A stretch of DNA of 64,000 nucleotides from Succinimonas sp045124755 (GCF_045124755.1 NZ_JBGVMK010000029.1), one strand, 5' to 3'; counted from the first letter of the stretch, positions 34,786 to 44,156 are shown. A program made the numbers and translations. The notes: generated by a model not told the origin, from the letters alone.

Positions 34786-35802
34786 ATGCTGCAAGAATTA
34801 CGCGCCCGGCTCAGAATCCGTTTTGCCGCCCCTCCGGGAGTTCCTCTGGGCATCCATAACATTTATGTCTGGCCCAATAAAAACGGCTGGATACTGCTTA
34901 TGATTCTCCTGGCCATGCTGGCCTTCGGCATCAATTACCAGAACAACCTGGTGCTCATTCTGGCCGTGTTTATCCTGTGCTCCGTCCTCACCTCCGTGTT
35001 TTACGGCTTTTTCAACATGAACGGCGTCAGCATTGACGTGAGAAAGATGACCGCCGCCGCTTATGCGGGGTCTCCCCTGCCTCTGCCGATATTTGTCAGC
35101 GCCAAATCCGCTCCGGGCCGCGTCCGCATCATCCGGGGACTTCGGATCACGGCTCCCGGAGCCGCAGCGCTGATTGCCCCGGACATCGCCGGCGGCGGCG
35201 CCGTCCAGCTCAGCTTCGCCAATGAAAAGCGCGGCATTTTCCGGGTGCCCCTTCTGGCGGTAAGCTCCGCCTGGCCTCTGGGGGTCGTGAACACCTTCTC
35301 CTACGTGAAGCCGGATACCGAAGTTCTGGTTTATCCCCGCCCGGTGAGCACGGAATATCTGCTGGATCGCCAGCCGGGACTCCTTATGGGATCCCAGAAG
35401 GAAGCTCCGGAAAAGCAGGGCATTGCCGCTCTTCCGGAACAGCGCGGCCGCCTCCGGAGCCGGGATGAAATCTCCGGTGTCCGGCCCTACCGCCCGGGAG
35501 ATCCTCCCGGCATTATTGACTGGAAAAGAATGGCCCGGGGACAGGGGCTTCTGGCCAAGGATTTTTCTCAGGACAACAGCATGGATCTCTACCTTAACAT
35601 CAACAGCATCCGCCCCCGGAATTACGAGGATGCCATCAGCCGGCTCACCTGGGCGGCGCAGGATCTGTCCCGCAAGGAACAGCGCTTCGGCTTCAACGCC
35701 TTCGGGATCTTCGAAGCCCCGGACAGCGCTCCGGAGCATACGGCCCGGATCCTGACCAGACTGGCCCTGCTGCCGGAAGGAAAATACCATGCTGACGTCT
35801 AA
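34786..35802 (+). CDS. DUF58 membrane protein
   Basis: 338 aa with two membrane helices (about 35-53 and 55-75), then the DUF58 domain. The conserved RSRDEISGVRPYRPGDPPG and IDWKRMARGQGLLAKDF pieces are present. DUF58 proteins almost always pair with MoxR ATPases. GAGG precedes the start. The last 14 bases overlap the next gene, suggesting tight coupling. Function unknown. Confidence 0.9.
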   Translation: MLQELRARLRIRFAAPPGVPLGIHNIYVWPNKNGWILLMILLAMLAFGINYQNNLVLILAVFILCSVLTSVFYGFFNMNGVSIDVRKMTAAAYAGSPLPLPIFVSAKSAPGRVRIIRGLRITAPGAAALIAPDIAGGGAVQLSFANEKRGIFRVPLLAVSSAWPLGVVNTFSYVKPDTEVLVYPRPVSTEYLLDRQPGLLMGSQKEAPEKQGIAALPEQRGRLRSRDEISGVRPYRPGDPPGIIDWKRMARGQGLLAKDFSQDNSMDLYLNINSIRPRNYEDAISRLTWAAQDLSRKEQRFGFNAFGIFEAPDSAPEHTARILTRLALLPEGKYHADV

Positions 35803-37822
35803 AAAAGCGCTGATCCTGATGGGGCTCCTCTACTTTCTGGCCACCGGGTTTGCCGGCAGCGTCCTCTTTATTTCCGTCATCCTGATCTCCCTTGGGGCGG
35901 TTTTTATCAAAACCGGCTTCGCTCTTAACTGGTTCCGGGCTCCCTCCCGCCTGACAGTGCGGGCCATTTCCGTCCTGGGCATTATCTGTCTCATTGTCCA
36001 GGGCATCATGCACCGGCAGATCGGCATTGCCGCCATCAACCTCCTGGTGCTGGGCTGCGCCCTGAAATTTCTGGAATATTCCAGCGAACGGGATTCCTAC
36101 GTTCATGCGGCAGCTCTGGTATTTCTCAGCATTCTGCCGCTGATCTTCCACTACCAGATCTACATCGCCCTGTACCTGATGCTGGCGGGAATTCTGATAA
36201 TCTGGATCTATATCGCTCTCACCAGAAGAAGCTCGGCAGGAGAGGATATCAGACTCATGATCCGGCTCTTCCTGCCGGCCGTCCCCCTGACTGCGGCGCT
36301 GTTTCTGGTACTGCCCCGTTTCGGCTCCTTCTGGGTGCTTCCCGGCAATGAAGACAGCGGTGTCACGGGAATATCCTCTTCATTTTCCGCGGGAAATCTC
36401 CGGACGCTCTATCAGTCCGACACTCTGGTAGCCCGGATCAGCTTTCCGGACGGCATTCCCTCTCCTTTGTACTTCCGGGTCATGACCTACAGCCGCTACC
36501 GGAACGGGGAATGGCAGCAGGATCTTCTGGTATCACGGGATCAGAACCGCCTGGCCTACAGCCCCTTTGCCGAATCTCCGAAGGATAAGCCCCGGGCGCC
36601 CGGCGGCATCGCTTACGATGTCATGATGGAGCCCACGGGAGCGGTTTATATTCCCGCGCTGAAATTCTCCGGAAACGAGAGCAGGGATCTCTTTTACAGC
36701 CGGGATGACACCTATACCGTCAATAAGCCTCTGAGATCCCGGGAGCTCTTTCATTTTACGTGGTATCCCGACTATCAGCCCCGAAACGAAACGCCCTACT
36801 CCGGATCCTTTCTCCGCCTGGCCCCGGGGGAGAATCCCCGCGCCCGGGAGCTGGTGCTCCGGCTTACGGAAAACCTGAAGACGCCTGAGGAAAAGGCTGC
36901 GGCCATTTACGGCTATTTCAAAAACGGGTTTTCATATACGCTGAACCCCGCCGGAGGCGCGGGCGCCGGAGCTTTCGGCCAGGACAATCATGTGGATCGC
37001 TTCCTTCTTGATACCAGACAGGGCTTCTGCGTCCATTATGCCGAGGCCATGGCCGTCATGCTCCGGATGGCCGGCATTCCCAGCCGGATAGTGTCCGGAT
37101 ATGCCGGCGGGGAAAGCGTCCCGGATCTCAATATGGTGATCATCCGGGAATACGATGCCCATGCCTGGACCGAGGCCTTTATTGAAGGAAAGTGGGTTTC
37201 CTTTGATCCCGTGCTGCTGGTGTCCCGGGAATTCACCAGCTCCGGGGGCTATTCCGCCATCAGGGAAGGGTACCGGGCTCCCTCAGGCTTTGCGGGCCTT
37301 TGGAAACAGATCCGGGACATCACCGAAAACCTGGAATACTCCTGGAGCCGCTTCATTCTCAACTTTGACACGGACTACCAGGAAAAGCTGCTTAAAAACA
37401 GTCTCCCCCTGATCATCGGTCTCGTGGCGGGCGGCCTCCTGGTGTATGTCATTTTCTTTCTCATAACCCTGCTGGGAGGCCGCAGCCTCCGGCGGGATCC
37501 TCCGGAAATACGCCTGATGAAAAAGGCCTTCCGCGCCTTGGCCCGCCGGGGGATCCCGGCACGAACCGGGGAAACGCCCGCGGCCTTTGCCGCAAGGCTC
37601 AGCCTTTTGAGCTCCGAGGAGGCCGCTCCGGCTCGGAAACAGCCGGAAAACCGGAAAGAACTCAGCCCCGCAAGTCTTAAGCTCATTGCCGGCGAGTTCG
37701 CCGCCCTGGCTTATGAGTTCAGCCTGCTGCGTTACGGAAATACGCCGCAAAACCATAAAGAGCTCCTCAGGGGGCTCCGGCTCCGCGCTGACAAAATTGT
37801 AAAAATTTGCACAACATCATAA
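35789..37822 (+). CDS. TgpA-like membrane transglutaminase
   Basis: A 677-aa inner-membrane protein with a periplasmic transglutaminase-like domain. About five to six N-terminal helices (8-190, DUF3488 region) precede the core, whose triad is visible: Cys414 in TRQGFCVHYAEA, His458 in YDAHAWTEAF and Asp473 in WVSFDPV. One further helix (about 548-570) leads to a cytoplasmic tail of the DUF4129 type. GGAAGG precedes the ATG. The MoxR-DUF58-TgpA arrangement equals the essential tgpA locus of Pseudomonas aeruginosa. Confidence 0.9.
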   Translation: MLTSKKALILMGLLYFLATGFAGSVLFISVILISLGAVFIKTGFALNWFRAPSRLTVRAISVLGIICLIVQGIMHRQIGIAAINLLVLGCALKFLEYSSERDSYVHAAALVFLSILPLIFHYQIYIALYLMLAGILIIWIYIALTRRSSAGEDIRLMIRLFLPAVPLTAALFLVLPRFGSFWVLPGNEDSGVTGISSSFSAGNLRTLYQSDTLVARISFPDGIPSPLYFRVMTYSRYRNGEWQQDLLVSRDQNRLAYSPFAESPKDKPRAPGGIAYDVMMEPTGAVYIPALKFSGNESRDLFYSRDDTYTVNKPLRSRELFHFTWYPDYQPRNETPYSGSFLRLAPGENPRARELVLRLTENLKTPEEKAAAIYGYFKNGFSYTLNPAGGAGAGAFGQDNHVDRFLLDTRQGFCVHYAEAMAVMLRMAGIPSRIVSGYAGGESVPDLNMVIIREYDAHAWTEAFIEGKWVSFDPVLLVSREFTSSGGYSAIREGYRAPSGFAGLWKQIRDITENLEYSWSRFILNFDTDYQEKLLKNSLPLIIGLVAGGLLVYVIFFLITLLGGRSLRRDPPEIRLMKKAFRALARRGIPARTGETPAAFAARLSLLSSEEAAPARKQPENRKELSPASLKLIAGEFAALAYEFSLLRYGNTPQNHKELLRGLRLRADKIVKICTTS

Positions 37823-38077
37823 TTTGCCGTATTTCCATGGGCATTATGTGAACAAATATGAAATACCTGAACCGCTAACAAATTAAAATGAAATCGGGTG
37901 GGTTGTTTCAGCCCCGCTCCTGTGACGTTAACTGAACATAATATTTTTTTCTGACTGGTAATTTGCGGCGGCTTCGCATGATCATCGTGAGGCCGTCAGG
38001 CGACAGAAGCATGACAGACAGCAGAAACATAACAGAAACAGAAGCGTCTTTTGTTTTTTTGAGAGATTTGTATATCT

Positions 38078-39655
38078 ATGAGCACTCCCAAGCCCTCCGG
38101 AAATGTTTCCCCCGAAGCCAGAATCGCAGAACTGGAAACAGAACTTAGCACGGTAAAACGCAGCATCAGAAAGGAACGCGAATGCGCTCTGAGCCTGCTT
38201 TCGCAGGTAACCAAGATTTTCTGGGGACACGACACCACTTTCAATGACCGGCTGAAGACAGCCATAAACAAGATAAACACCGAAAAACCTCTCTACGATC
38301 AGCTTGATGACGTCATGGCCATTCAGGGCGCTTTGCATACTCAGTCCCGCAAGGTGCTGGAATTCTATGCCAAGCTGGAAATCTACATCAAAATCCTTCC
38401 GGAGCTCATCAGAAACTCCAAAATTCTCCCCAAGTCCTATCAGGACTACGCCAATGAAATCATGCTGAACCGGAGCCGGCCCTACAACGATAAGGTGGTG
38501 CTGATCTGCGACCTCGTGAAAAAAACGCTGGAGCACCTCATCAAGCAGAACTCCGGCAACCAGAATGACAGCGTGCCCGCCACCGAAAGAAACAAGATTC
38601 ACTCCCTTATCAACGGCGTGGAGCTTTCCGGAGAGCTTAACGAAGAGCTTAAGAAATATGCTGACGTGCTGACGGACAAGAACATCATCATCTCGTACAC
38701 CGATCTCCCGTATCTGGTGGAAAGAATTATTTCCGTGCTGGTAAAGGGCTTTAACAGCGAAAGAGACTTCAACTTGGTGTTCCTGGGCAACATGAGCGAG
38801 CATATCAACAGCGTGCATGCTCTGTTGAACAGCAATCTGGAAACCAACCGCGAAATTCAGCTGGCCGCCCGGGAAAATAACTCCCAGTTCGGCGTGGAGC
38901 TAGCCGCCATTGACGAATGCGTCAGCGGCGCCGAGCCAGCTCCCGGCAGCGTTACCGCCATGATTCATGAGAAGCTCTCCGCTCTCAGCAATCTCGTCAA
39001 GGAACGGGAAGACTTCATGGAGGTGCAAGACAAGCTGATGAACGATCTTAATGACATTGAAAACAAGATCGTAGCCATCAAGAAGGATGCGGTGCAGTTC
39101 AAGACCGATATCGGCGAAATTTCCCAGAAGAACAAGATTGACGGCATCACCGGCCTTAATAACAGAATGAGCTTTGAAAGCCGTTACGAAAAGGATATCC
39201 GGAAGCTCGGCAAGGAGAATTTCAGCGGCATGTCTGTTATTCTGGCTGATATTGACGCCTTTGTCCGCATCAATCAGAAGTACGGCGACTTTGTGGGGGA
39301 CAAGATCCTCCGGGTGCTGGGACTGACCCTGAGGAAGACTCTGAACGAAAAGGATTTTGTGGCCCGCATCGGATCAGATTTCTTCGGCATTATCACCTAT
39401 ACCAAAGATCCGGCTGCGGCAAAGGCCGTTTCCGAAAAGATCATCTCCGCCATCAAATCCATTCCGTTCCACTATAAGAATGAAAAGGTGCCGGTAACCA
39501 TTTCTGCGGCCTACAAGGTCATCACCGATGACGAACCGGCGGATGCCGTGCTGAGTTCCCTGTCGGAAACTCTGGAAAAGGCCAAGAACAGCGAAAGCGC
39601 CGCCAGAAGCTCCTCCGACGAGCCCTTTGCCCGCGGACTCCTGCTTGAAGGCTGA
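38078..39655 (+). CDS. GGDEF-domain protein with degenerate active site
   Basis: 525 aa and soluble. The N-terminal half (about 15-320) is helical and resembles the coiled-coil regulatory domain of VC2285-type diguanylate cyclases (LLSQVTKIFWGHDTTFNDRL near 43-63). A GGDEF domain lies at about 355-510 with DGITGLNNRMSFESR and ILADIDAFVRINQKYGD. The signature itself reads G-S-D-F-F (432-436) instead of GGDEF, losing the second Gly and the Glu, so cyclase activity is doubtful. ppnN follows after 20 nt, probably in one operon. Only a weak GAGAGA site precedes the start. Confidence 0.85.
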   Translation: MSTPKPSGNVSPEARIAELETELSTVKRSIRKERECALSLLSQVTKIFWGHDTTFNDRLKTAINKINTEKPLYDQLDDVMAIQGALHTQSRKVLEFYAKLEIYIKILPELIRNSKILPKSYQDYANEIMLNRSRPYNDKVVLICDLVKKTLEHLIKQNSGNQNDSVPATERNKIHSLINGVELSGELNEELKKYADVLTDKNIIISYTDLPYLVERIISVLVKGFNSERDFNLVFLGNMSEHINSVHALLNSNLETNREIQLAARENNSQFGVELAAIDECVSGAEPAPGSVTAMIHEKLSALSNLVKEREDFMEVQDKLMNDLNDIENKIVAIKKDAVQFKTDIGEISQKNKIDGITGLNNRMSFESRYEKDIRKLGKENFSGMSVILADIDAFVRINQKYGDFVGDKILRVLGLTLRKTLNEKDFVARIGSDFFGIITYTKDPAAAKAVSEKIISAIKSIPFHYKNEKVPVTISAAYKVITDDEPADAVLSSLSETLEKAKNSESAARSSSDEPFARGLLLEG

Positions 39656-39675
39656 TTGGCGCCGGGGAGGGAGCT

Positions 39676-41073
39676 ATGATTTCAATAATACAGCCGGTGG
39701 ACAATCTGGCTCTGCTTTCTCAGCTGGAGAGTGCCAGCCTGTCGCGTTTTTCCTCAGGCGAGCTTTACGACATCTACCGCAAATGCTCCCTGGCCGTGCT
39801 GAACACCGGGGCCAAGACTGACAATTCCCACATTCTGCTTGACAGGTACCGCACCTTTGAAATCAATGTGATCCAGAATGAACGGGGCGTGAAGCTGGAG
39901 CTTATCAATCCTCCGGAGTCCGCCTTTGTAGACGGGGTGATTATCCGCAACATCCAGGTGAATCTCTATACGGTGCTCCGGGATATCGTTCAGTCCTCCG
40001 CCATCGAAAAGATGCAGAGCGAAATCGACTCCCTGAAGCAGATTCCCGTCTCCAAGCTCATAACCAACAGCATCTTCACCAGACTGCGTCTCGCCAGAAC
40101 GCTGATCCCGGGACAGAATCCCAACGTTGCCGTATGCTGGGGCGGTCATGCCATTAATCAGACGGAATACGATTATGCCTATGAGGTAGGCGTGCGTCTC
40201 GGGCTCCGCAAGATCGATGTCTGCACCGGATGCGGCCCCGGGGCCATGGAAGCCCCCATGAAGGGCGCCTTTTTCGGGCACGCCCTGCAGGGCTACAGCT
40301 CCAGCAGATTCATCGGCCTCACCGAGCCTTCCATTATTGCCGCAGAACCCCCCAACCCCTATGTGAAGGAGCTGGTGATTATGCCGGATATCGAAAAACG
40401 GCTGGAAGCCTTTGTCAGGTTCGGTAACGCCATTATTCTCTTCCCGGGCGGCCCGGGTTCTGCCGAGGAATTTCTCTATATTCTTTCCGTAAAGCTCCTT
40501 AAGGAAAACCGGCACGAGCCTCTGCCCCTGATTCTGACCGGCCCCAGGGAAAGCAGATCTTACTTTGCCTCTCTGGACACCTTTGCCAAAACCGTGCTGG
40601 GAGACAGCGTCTCCAGGTACTACGAAATCATCATCGATGATCCCGAAAAGGTGGCCCGCTCCGTCAAGGACGGTCTGGATATGGTACGGGAGCACCGCAC
40701 CATGACCAGCGATTCCTACTGCTTCAACTGGACCCTGAAAATTCCGGAATATCTTCAGGAGCCCTTTGAGGCTACTCATGCCAATATCAGCACTCTTAAC
40801 CTGCACCGTTTCGGGAATTTATCCGAAATGGCCTCCAACCTGAGAAGGGCCTTCTCGGCCATTGTTTCGGGCAATGTCAAGGAAGCCGGCATGGAGGAGA
40901 TCAAAAAACACGGGCCCTTCGTCATCGAAGGCGACAGCGACATCATGGCGGCCATGGACAAGCTCCTTAAGGAGTTCATTGACCAGAAGCGCATCCTGCT
41001 TTCCCAGAACGAGTATGTCCCCTGCTACACCCTCCGGAACAGCCAGGAAAAAAGGCCGGAAACGGCAAATTAA
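39676..41073 (+). CDS. ppnN: Nucleosidase PpnN
   Basis: Pyrimidine/purine nucleotide 5'-monophosphate nucleosidase of the LOG family; it splits NMPs to base plus ribose-5-phosphate, and the E. coli enzyme is regulated by (p)ppGpp. At 465 aa it matches YgdH (454). Seen: NVAVCWGGHAINQTEYDYA, GCGPGAMEAPMKGA, the LOG phosphate motif FPGGPGSAEEFLY, and the PpnN-specific N- and C-terminal extensions. GGGAGGGAG precedes the start. It lies directly behind the degenerate GGDEF gene. Confidence 0.94.
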   Translation: MISIIQPVDNLALLSQLESASLSRFSSGELYDIYRKCSLAVLNTGAKTDNSHILLDRYRTFEINVIQNERGVKLELINPPESAFVDGVIIRNIQVNLYTVLRDIVQSSAIEKMQSEIDSLKQIPVSKLITNSIFTRLRLARTLIPGQNPNVAVCWGGHAINQTEYDYAYEVGVRLGLRKIDVCTGCGPGAMEAPMKGAFFGHALQGYSSSRFIGLTEPSIIAAEPPNPYVKELVIMPDIEKRLEAFVRFGNAIILFPGGPGSAEEFLYILSVKLLKENRHEPLPLILTGPRESRSYFASLDTFAKTVLGDSVSRYYEIIIDDPEKVARSVKDGLDMVREHRTMTSDSYCFNWTLKIPEYLQEPFEATHANISTLNLHRFGNLSEMASNLRRAFSAIVSGNVKEAGMEEIKKHGPFVIEGDSDIMAAMDKLLKEFIDQKRILLSQNEYVPCYTLRNSQEKRPETAN

Positions 41074-41540
41074 GAGGGCTGCAGCCGGGCGTAATGAAGG
41101 CGTCCCGAAGATCAGAAGAAGCGCCGGATGAATTCCGGCGCCGCTGTTTATGCGTTTCTGCATAAAGTCAGATTATCTCCCTTCTTTCCTGCCTGTATTC
41201 TCTTTCCTTTTTTGCGCCGCCCCTGCCGGTATCTCCGTTAATTCCGGAGCCATGCCGTACTGCCCTGCTGCTCCGTTGGCACTGCTCAAGTCCGCACAGG
41301 TACAGTCACACTTATGCAAAATCCCAACAACAAAAACAGAAAAATATTGTTTTTGGGGTGATTTTTCCTCAAAAAATGTAAAACTTCACACAAGATCCAC
41401 ACAATCCCCACAGTACCACACATAATTTTCAGGAAGAACAAATATATTTTTGCAAATTCTGACATTTTTCTTTGTATCCTCAAAAAGCGGGAGTACAATA
41501 CAGCCGTAGAATGAAATTTTTCCTTCATGAGGAGTCTTGT
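41074..41540. other. Intergenic region between ppnN and ddh
   Basis: 467 nt. A GCGCCGGA / TCCGGCGC hairpin near 41120-41140 may mark the ppnN 3' end, without a T run. The remainder is A/T-rich, with repeated CCACA motifs around 41390-41425. A ddh promoter lies at 41472-41499. No supported ORF. Confidence 0.5.
41472..41499 (+). promoter_or_regulatory. Promoter of ddh
   Basis: TTGTAT, 16-nt spacer, TACAAT, about 45 nt before the ddh start. Confidence 0.5.
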
Positions 41541-42527
41541 ATGACTATTAGAGTTGGTATTTTAGGATACGGCAACCTTAGCCGCGGCGCTGAAAGCGCC
41601 ATTGCTCATGCTGATGACATGGAGCTTGTTGCGGTATTTACCCGCCGGGATCCTGCCACCGTGCAGATCAGAACCCCGAATGTTCCGGTGGTTAATGTTT
41701 CCGAGGTTGAAAGCTGGAAGGACAAAATTGACGTCATGATCCTCGGCGGCGGCAGCGCCACCGATCTGCCGGAACAGACTCCGGCCATCGCCAGACTCTT
41801 CAATGTTATTGACAGCTTTGACACCCATGCCAGAATTCCGGAGCATTACAGCAATGTGGACGCCGCTGCCAAGGCTGCCGGCAAGATCTCCGTTATTTCC
41901 TGCGGCTGGGATCCCGGTCTTTTCTCACTGGCCAGACTTTATGCCACCGCCGCTCTCCCGCAGGGCAGCGATTACACCTTCTGGGGCAAGGGGGTGAGCC
42001 AGGGGCATTCCGATGCCATAAGACGCATTCCGGGAGTTAAGGATGCCAGACAGTACACCATTCCGGTAGACTCCGCTCTGGAGGCGGTACGCAGCGGCCA
42101 GAACCCCGAGCTTACCACCAGACAGAAGCACACCCGGGAATGCTTTGTGGTTCTTGAGGAAGGCGCCGATGCCCAGGCGGTGGAAAACGCCATCAAGACC
42201 ATGCCCAACTACTTCGCTGACTACGACACCACCGTGCACTTCATCAGCGCGGAGGAATTAGCGCAGAACCACAGCGGTCTCCCTCACGGCGGCTTTGTAT
42301 TCCGTTCCGGCACCACCGGTCTCGACAATGAATTCAATAATATCATCGAGTTCAGCCTGAAGCTTGACTCCAACCCGGCCTTTACCGGCAGCGTGCTGGC
42401 CGCCTATGCCAGAGCCGCTTACCGGCTGAATCAGGAAGGCCAGACCGGAGCCCGCACCGTGCTTGACATTGCTCCGGCATATCTGGTGAACCTTTCCGGC
42501 GATGAACTGAGAAAGCATTTTGTCTAA
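41541..42527 (+). CDS. ddh: meso-Diaminopimelate D-dehydrogenase
   Basis: NADPH enzyme that makes meso-diaminopimelate from tetrahydrodipicolinate in one step, for lysine and peptidoglycan. The start (MTIRVGILGYGNLSRG) has GAGGAG upstream and gives 328 aa, the family length. The Rossmann loop GYGNLSRG, the DSFDTHARIPEH segment, SCGWDPGLFSLAR, the WGKGVSQGHSDAIRRIPGV substrate loop and the C-terminal ARTVLDIAPAYL all fit. This route is uncommon in Gammaproteobacteria. It lies some 4 kb from the lysine-controlled lysC. Confidence 0.95.
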   Translation: MTIRVGILGYGNLSRGAESAIAHADDMELVAVFTRRDPATVQIRTPNVPVVNVSEVESWKDKIDVMILGGGSATDLPEQTPAIARLFNVIDSFDTHARIPEHYSNVDAAAKAAGKISVISCGWDPGLFSLARLYATAALPQGSDYTFWGKGVSQGHSDAIRRIPGVKDARQYTIPVDSALEAVRSGQNPELTTRQKHTRECFVVLEEGADAQAVENAIKTMPNYFADYDTTVHFISAEELAQNHSGLPHGGFVFRSGTTGLDNEFNNIIEFSLKLDSNPAFTGSVLAAYARAAYRLNQEGQTGARTVLDIAPAYLVNLSGDELRKHFV

Positions 42528-42564
42528 GCTGAAACAGTTTCCCTTTTAATAATACTCCTTTTTG

Positions 42565-42591
42565 CCGCATCCTCCGGGTGCGGTTTTTTTT
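42565..42591 (+). terminator. Terminator of ddh
   Basis: An 8-bp stem CCGCATCC / GGGTGCGG (one wobble pair), then eight T residues, 37 nt after the stop. Confidence 0.85.
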
Positions 42592-42689
42592 GGAGGCTTC
42601 AGGGAAAAACGGCGGCAAAAAGGAGACAAAAAGGGAGGCATAAAAGGGAGCTAAGGCACCGGGAGATAAAAAAACCGGCGGAAAAATTC

Positions 42690-43061
42690 CTACAGCGCAT
42701 CCTCCTTAAGATGCTCGCAGCCGATATCAAGAATAATCTTCACATGCTCATCGGCCAGAGAATAGAGCACCACCTGCCCTTCCCTCCGGTATTTCACCAG
42801 ATTGGCCATTTTAAGAGCGCTTAACTGATGGGAAACCGCTGATTTGGTAAGTCCCAGAATGCAGGCCAGATCGCACACGCAGAGCTCATGAAGCTCCAGA
42901 GCATGCAGGATCTTGACCCTGGTGGGATCGCTGAACATCTTAAAAAGAGCCGCCAGATCCATATACTCGGATCCCGGCTTCAGCGCCTTTTCCACAATGC
43001 CCACAAAATCGCTGTGGATAGCCGGGCAGTCGCATCCCGGAGCTTTCTTTTCCTGCGCCAT
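42690..43061 (-). CDS. ArsR/SmtB-family metal-responsive repressor (CadC type)
   Basis: A 123-aa winged-helix repressor released from DNA by metal ions. The HTH is ACILGLTKSAVSHQLSALKMANLV. Both known metal sites look complete. The alpha-3N site has Cys61 and Cys63 (ELCVCDL) with N-terminal Cys10 and Cys12. The alpha-5 site has Asp104, His106, His117 and Glu120 (D-x-H-x10-H-x2-E). This combination is that of CadC/SmtB sensors of Cd, Pb or Zn. No transporter gene is adjacent, so its target is unknown. Confidence 0.9.
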   Translation of the reverse strand: MAQEKKAPGCDCPAIHSDFVGIVEKALKPGSEYMDLAALFKMFSDPTRVKILHALELHELCVCDLACILGLTKSAVSHQLSALKMANLVKYRREGQVVLYSLADEHVKIILDIGCEHLKEDAL

Positions 43062-43286
43062 CTGTTCTTCCCTCAGTTCTTTATGTCATCCCCGATCTTT
43101 CCGTTCCCGCTGCCGGAGTCCGGCAATTGAACAAAAAATCAAAATTTCATGCAACTATTTCCAAATGAATTGTACCGCTATTTTCCGCAGGTGACCATAC
43201 CCTCATGCCCGGAGTTCTGCGGAAAAAAAGGAGGACTCCTCTGAAGCGCGGAAATTGCGGGATGCATGGACGCAGCAGTCTTTTTC

Positions 43287-43324
43287 TTGCTGAAAATACT
43301 GTCAGATCATATAATTTTGACAGT
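43287..43324 (+). promoter_or_regulatory. Promoter with inverted repeat upstream of maoP
   Basis: TTGCTG, 17-nt spacer, TATAAT (43310-43315). A perfect inverted repeat ACTGTCA (43298-43304) / TGACAGT (43318-43324) with 13-nt spacing straddles the -10. It looks like an operator. The rest of the 43062-43511 gap shows no supported gene; the maoP leader would be about 190 nt. Confidence 0.55.
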
Positions 43325-43511
43325 AACGATGTTTTTCCGGAGGTTATGCGTCTTAACCCCTTGCTGAAAAGCGCGCGTTTCCCCGGGAATGCTTTTTCAG
43401 GTTTGCAAGCCTCGCCCCGCTTTGCCGGAATTACCGGAATTGCAGGCGCAGACGGCGGAAGCTTTTCAGTAAACCGCCGTAATGATTTTCAACTTAAGAG
43501 AGTACGAAAAA

Positions 43512-43850
43512 ATGAGTTTTGAATCAGAAAAGTCCTTCAGCGACTTTACCAACTTCCCCCGCGGCATCCGCAGAAGCGGCCGCTTTTCTGTGAAGGAATC
43601 TGAACTTCTTGAAGAGTTTGGCACTGCCATGATGGAAATTTACAAGGGGGAAAGAAAGCCCAAGGACAGCGCTGAAAAGGAATTCGCCGCTCAGATCCAC
43701 AGTAACAGCATTCCCACTGATCCCTTTGCCAAGGTTTTTAAGAAGTATCTTAAGGAAATCAGCCCCCGCAAGACTCACGATCTCACTGCTTCCGGCGGAG
43801 ACGAGGACGGAGACGGATCCTACGATTCCTCTGATGACTCCATTGAATAA
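43512..43850 (+). CDS. maoP: DUF413 family protein MaoP
   Basis: In E. coli MaoP acts with the DNA site maoS to keep the Ori region as a macrodomain. At 112 aa it equals the E. coli length. The conserved NFPRGIRRSGRFSVKESELLEEFG stretch (about 13-36) matches the [20 protein letters not shown] region, followed by DSAEKEFAAQI and FAKVFKKYLKEISPRKTHDLTASGG, ending in an acidic tail. The start was chosen at MSFESEK with AGAGAG upstream. Confidence 0.88.
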   Translation: MSFESEKSFSDFTNFPRGIRRSGRFSVKESELLEEFGTAMMEIYKGERKPKDSAEKEFAAQIHSNSIPTDPFAKVFKKYLKEISPRKTHDLTASGGDEDGDGSYDSSDDSIE

Positions 43851-43908
43851 CAAATCCGCATGGCTCTTATGACCAGAAAGGCCTAAGAGGACAGGTGAGA
43901 TGTTTAAG

Positions 43909-43944
43909 AAAAAGGAGACGGCTGGCCCGGGCTCCTTTTTTATT
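43909..43944 (+). terminator. Terminator of maoP
   Basis: AAAAAGGAG / CTCCTTTTT stem (43909-43940) ending in a T run, 59 nt after the stop. The remaining gap to argA (to 44156) is A/T-rich; no clear ArgR box was seen. Confidence 0.75.
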
Positions 43945-44156
43945 TCCCGCCGGCCCTGTTCTTCGCGACCTCTGTTCCCCGCTGTCTCCGCTCCTGAAAA
44001 CGTTTCAATACGGATGGTCTGTTTTTATTAGCAGTAAATCCGCTAAAAATTCTGACACAGATCTCAAATTATTTTACAATAGGCGCACTAAAAAAAGCTC
44101 CGGTTTTTCATAGGGAGTTGTCCTTTTGTTTCCCCTGTTACTGAAGGAAAATAAAC

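Noticed and set aside
43205..43522. Open plus-strand frame before maoP
   Set aside because: No ribosome site, crosses the probable maoP promoter, and has low-complexity basic composition without homology.
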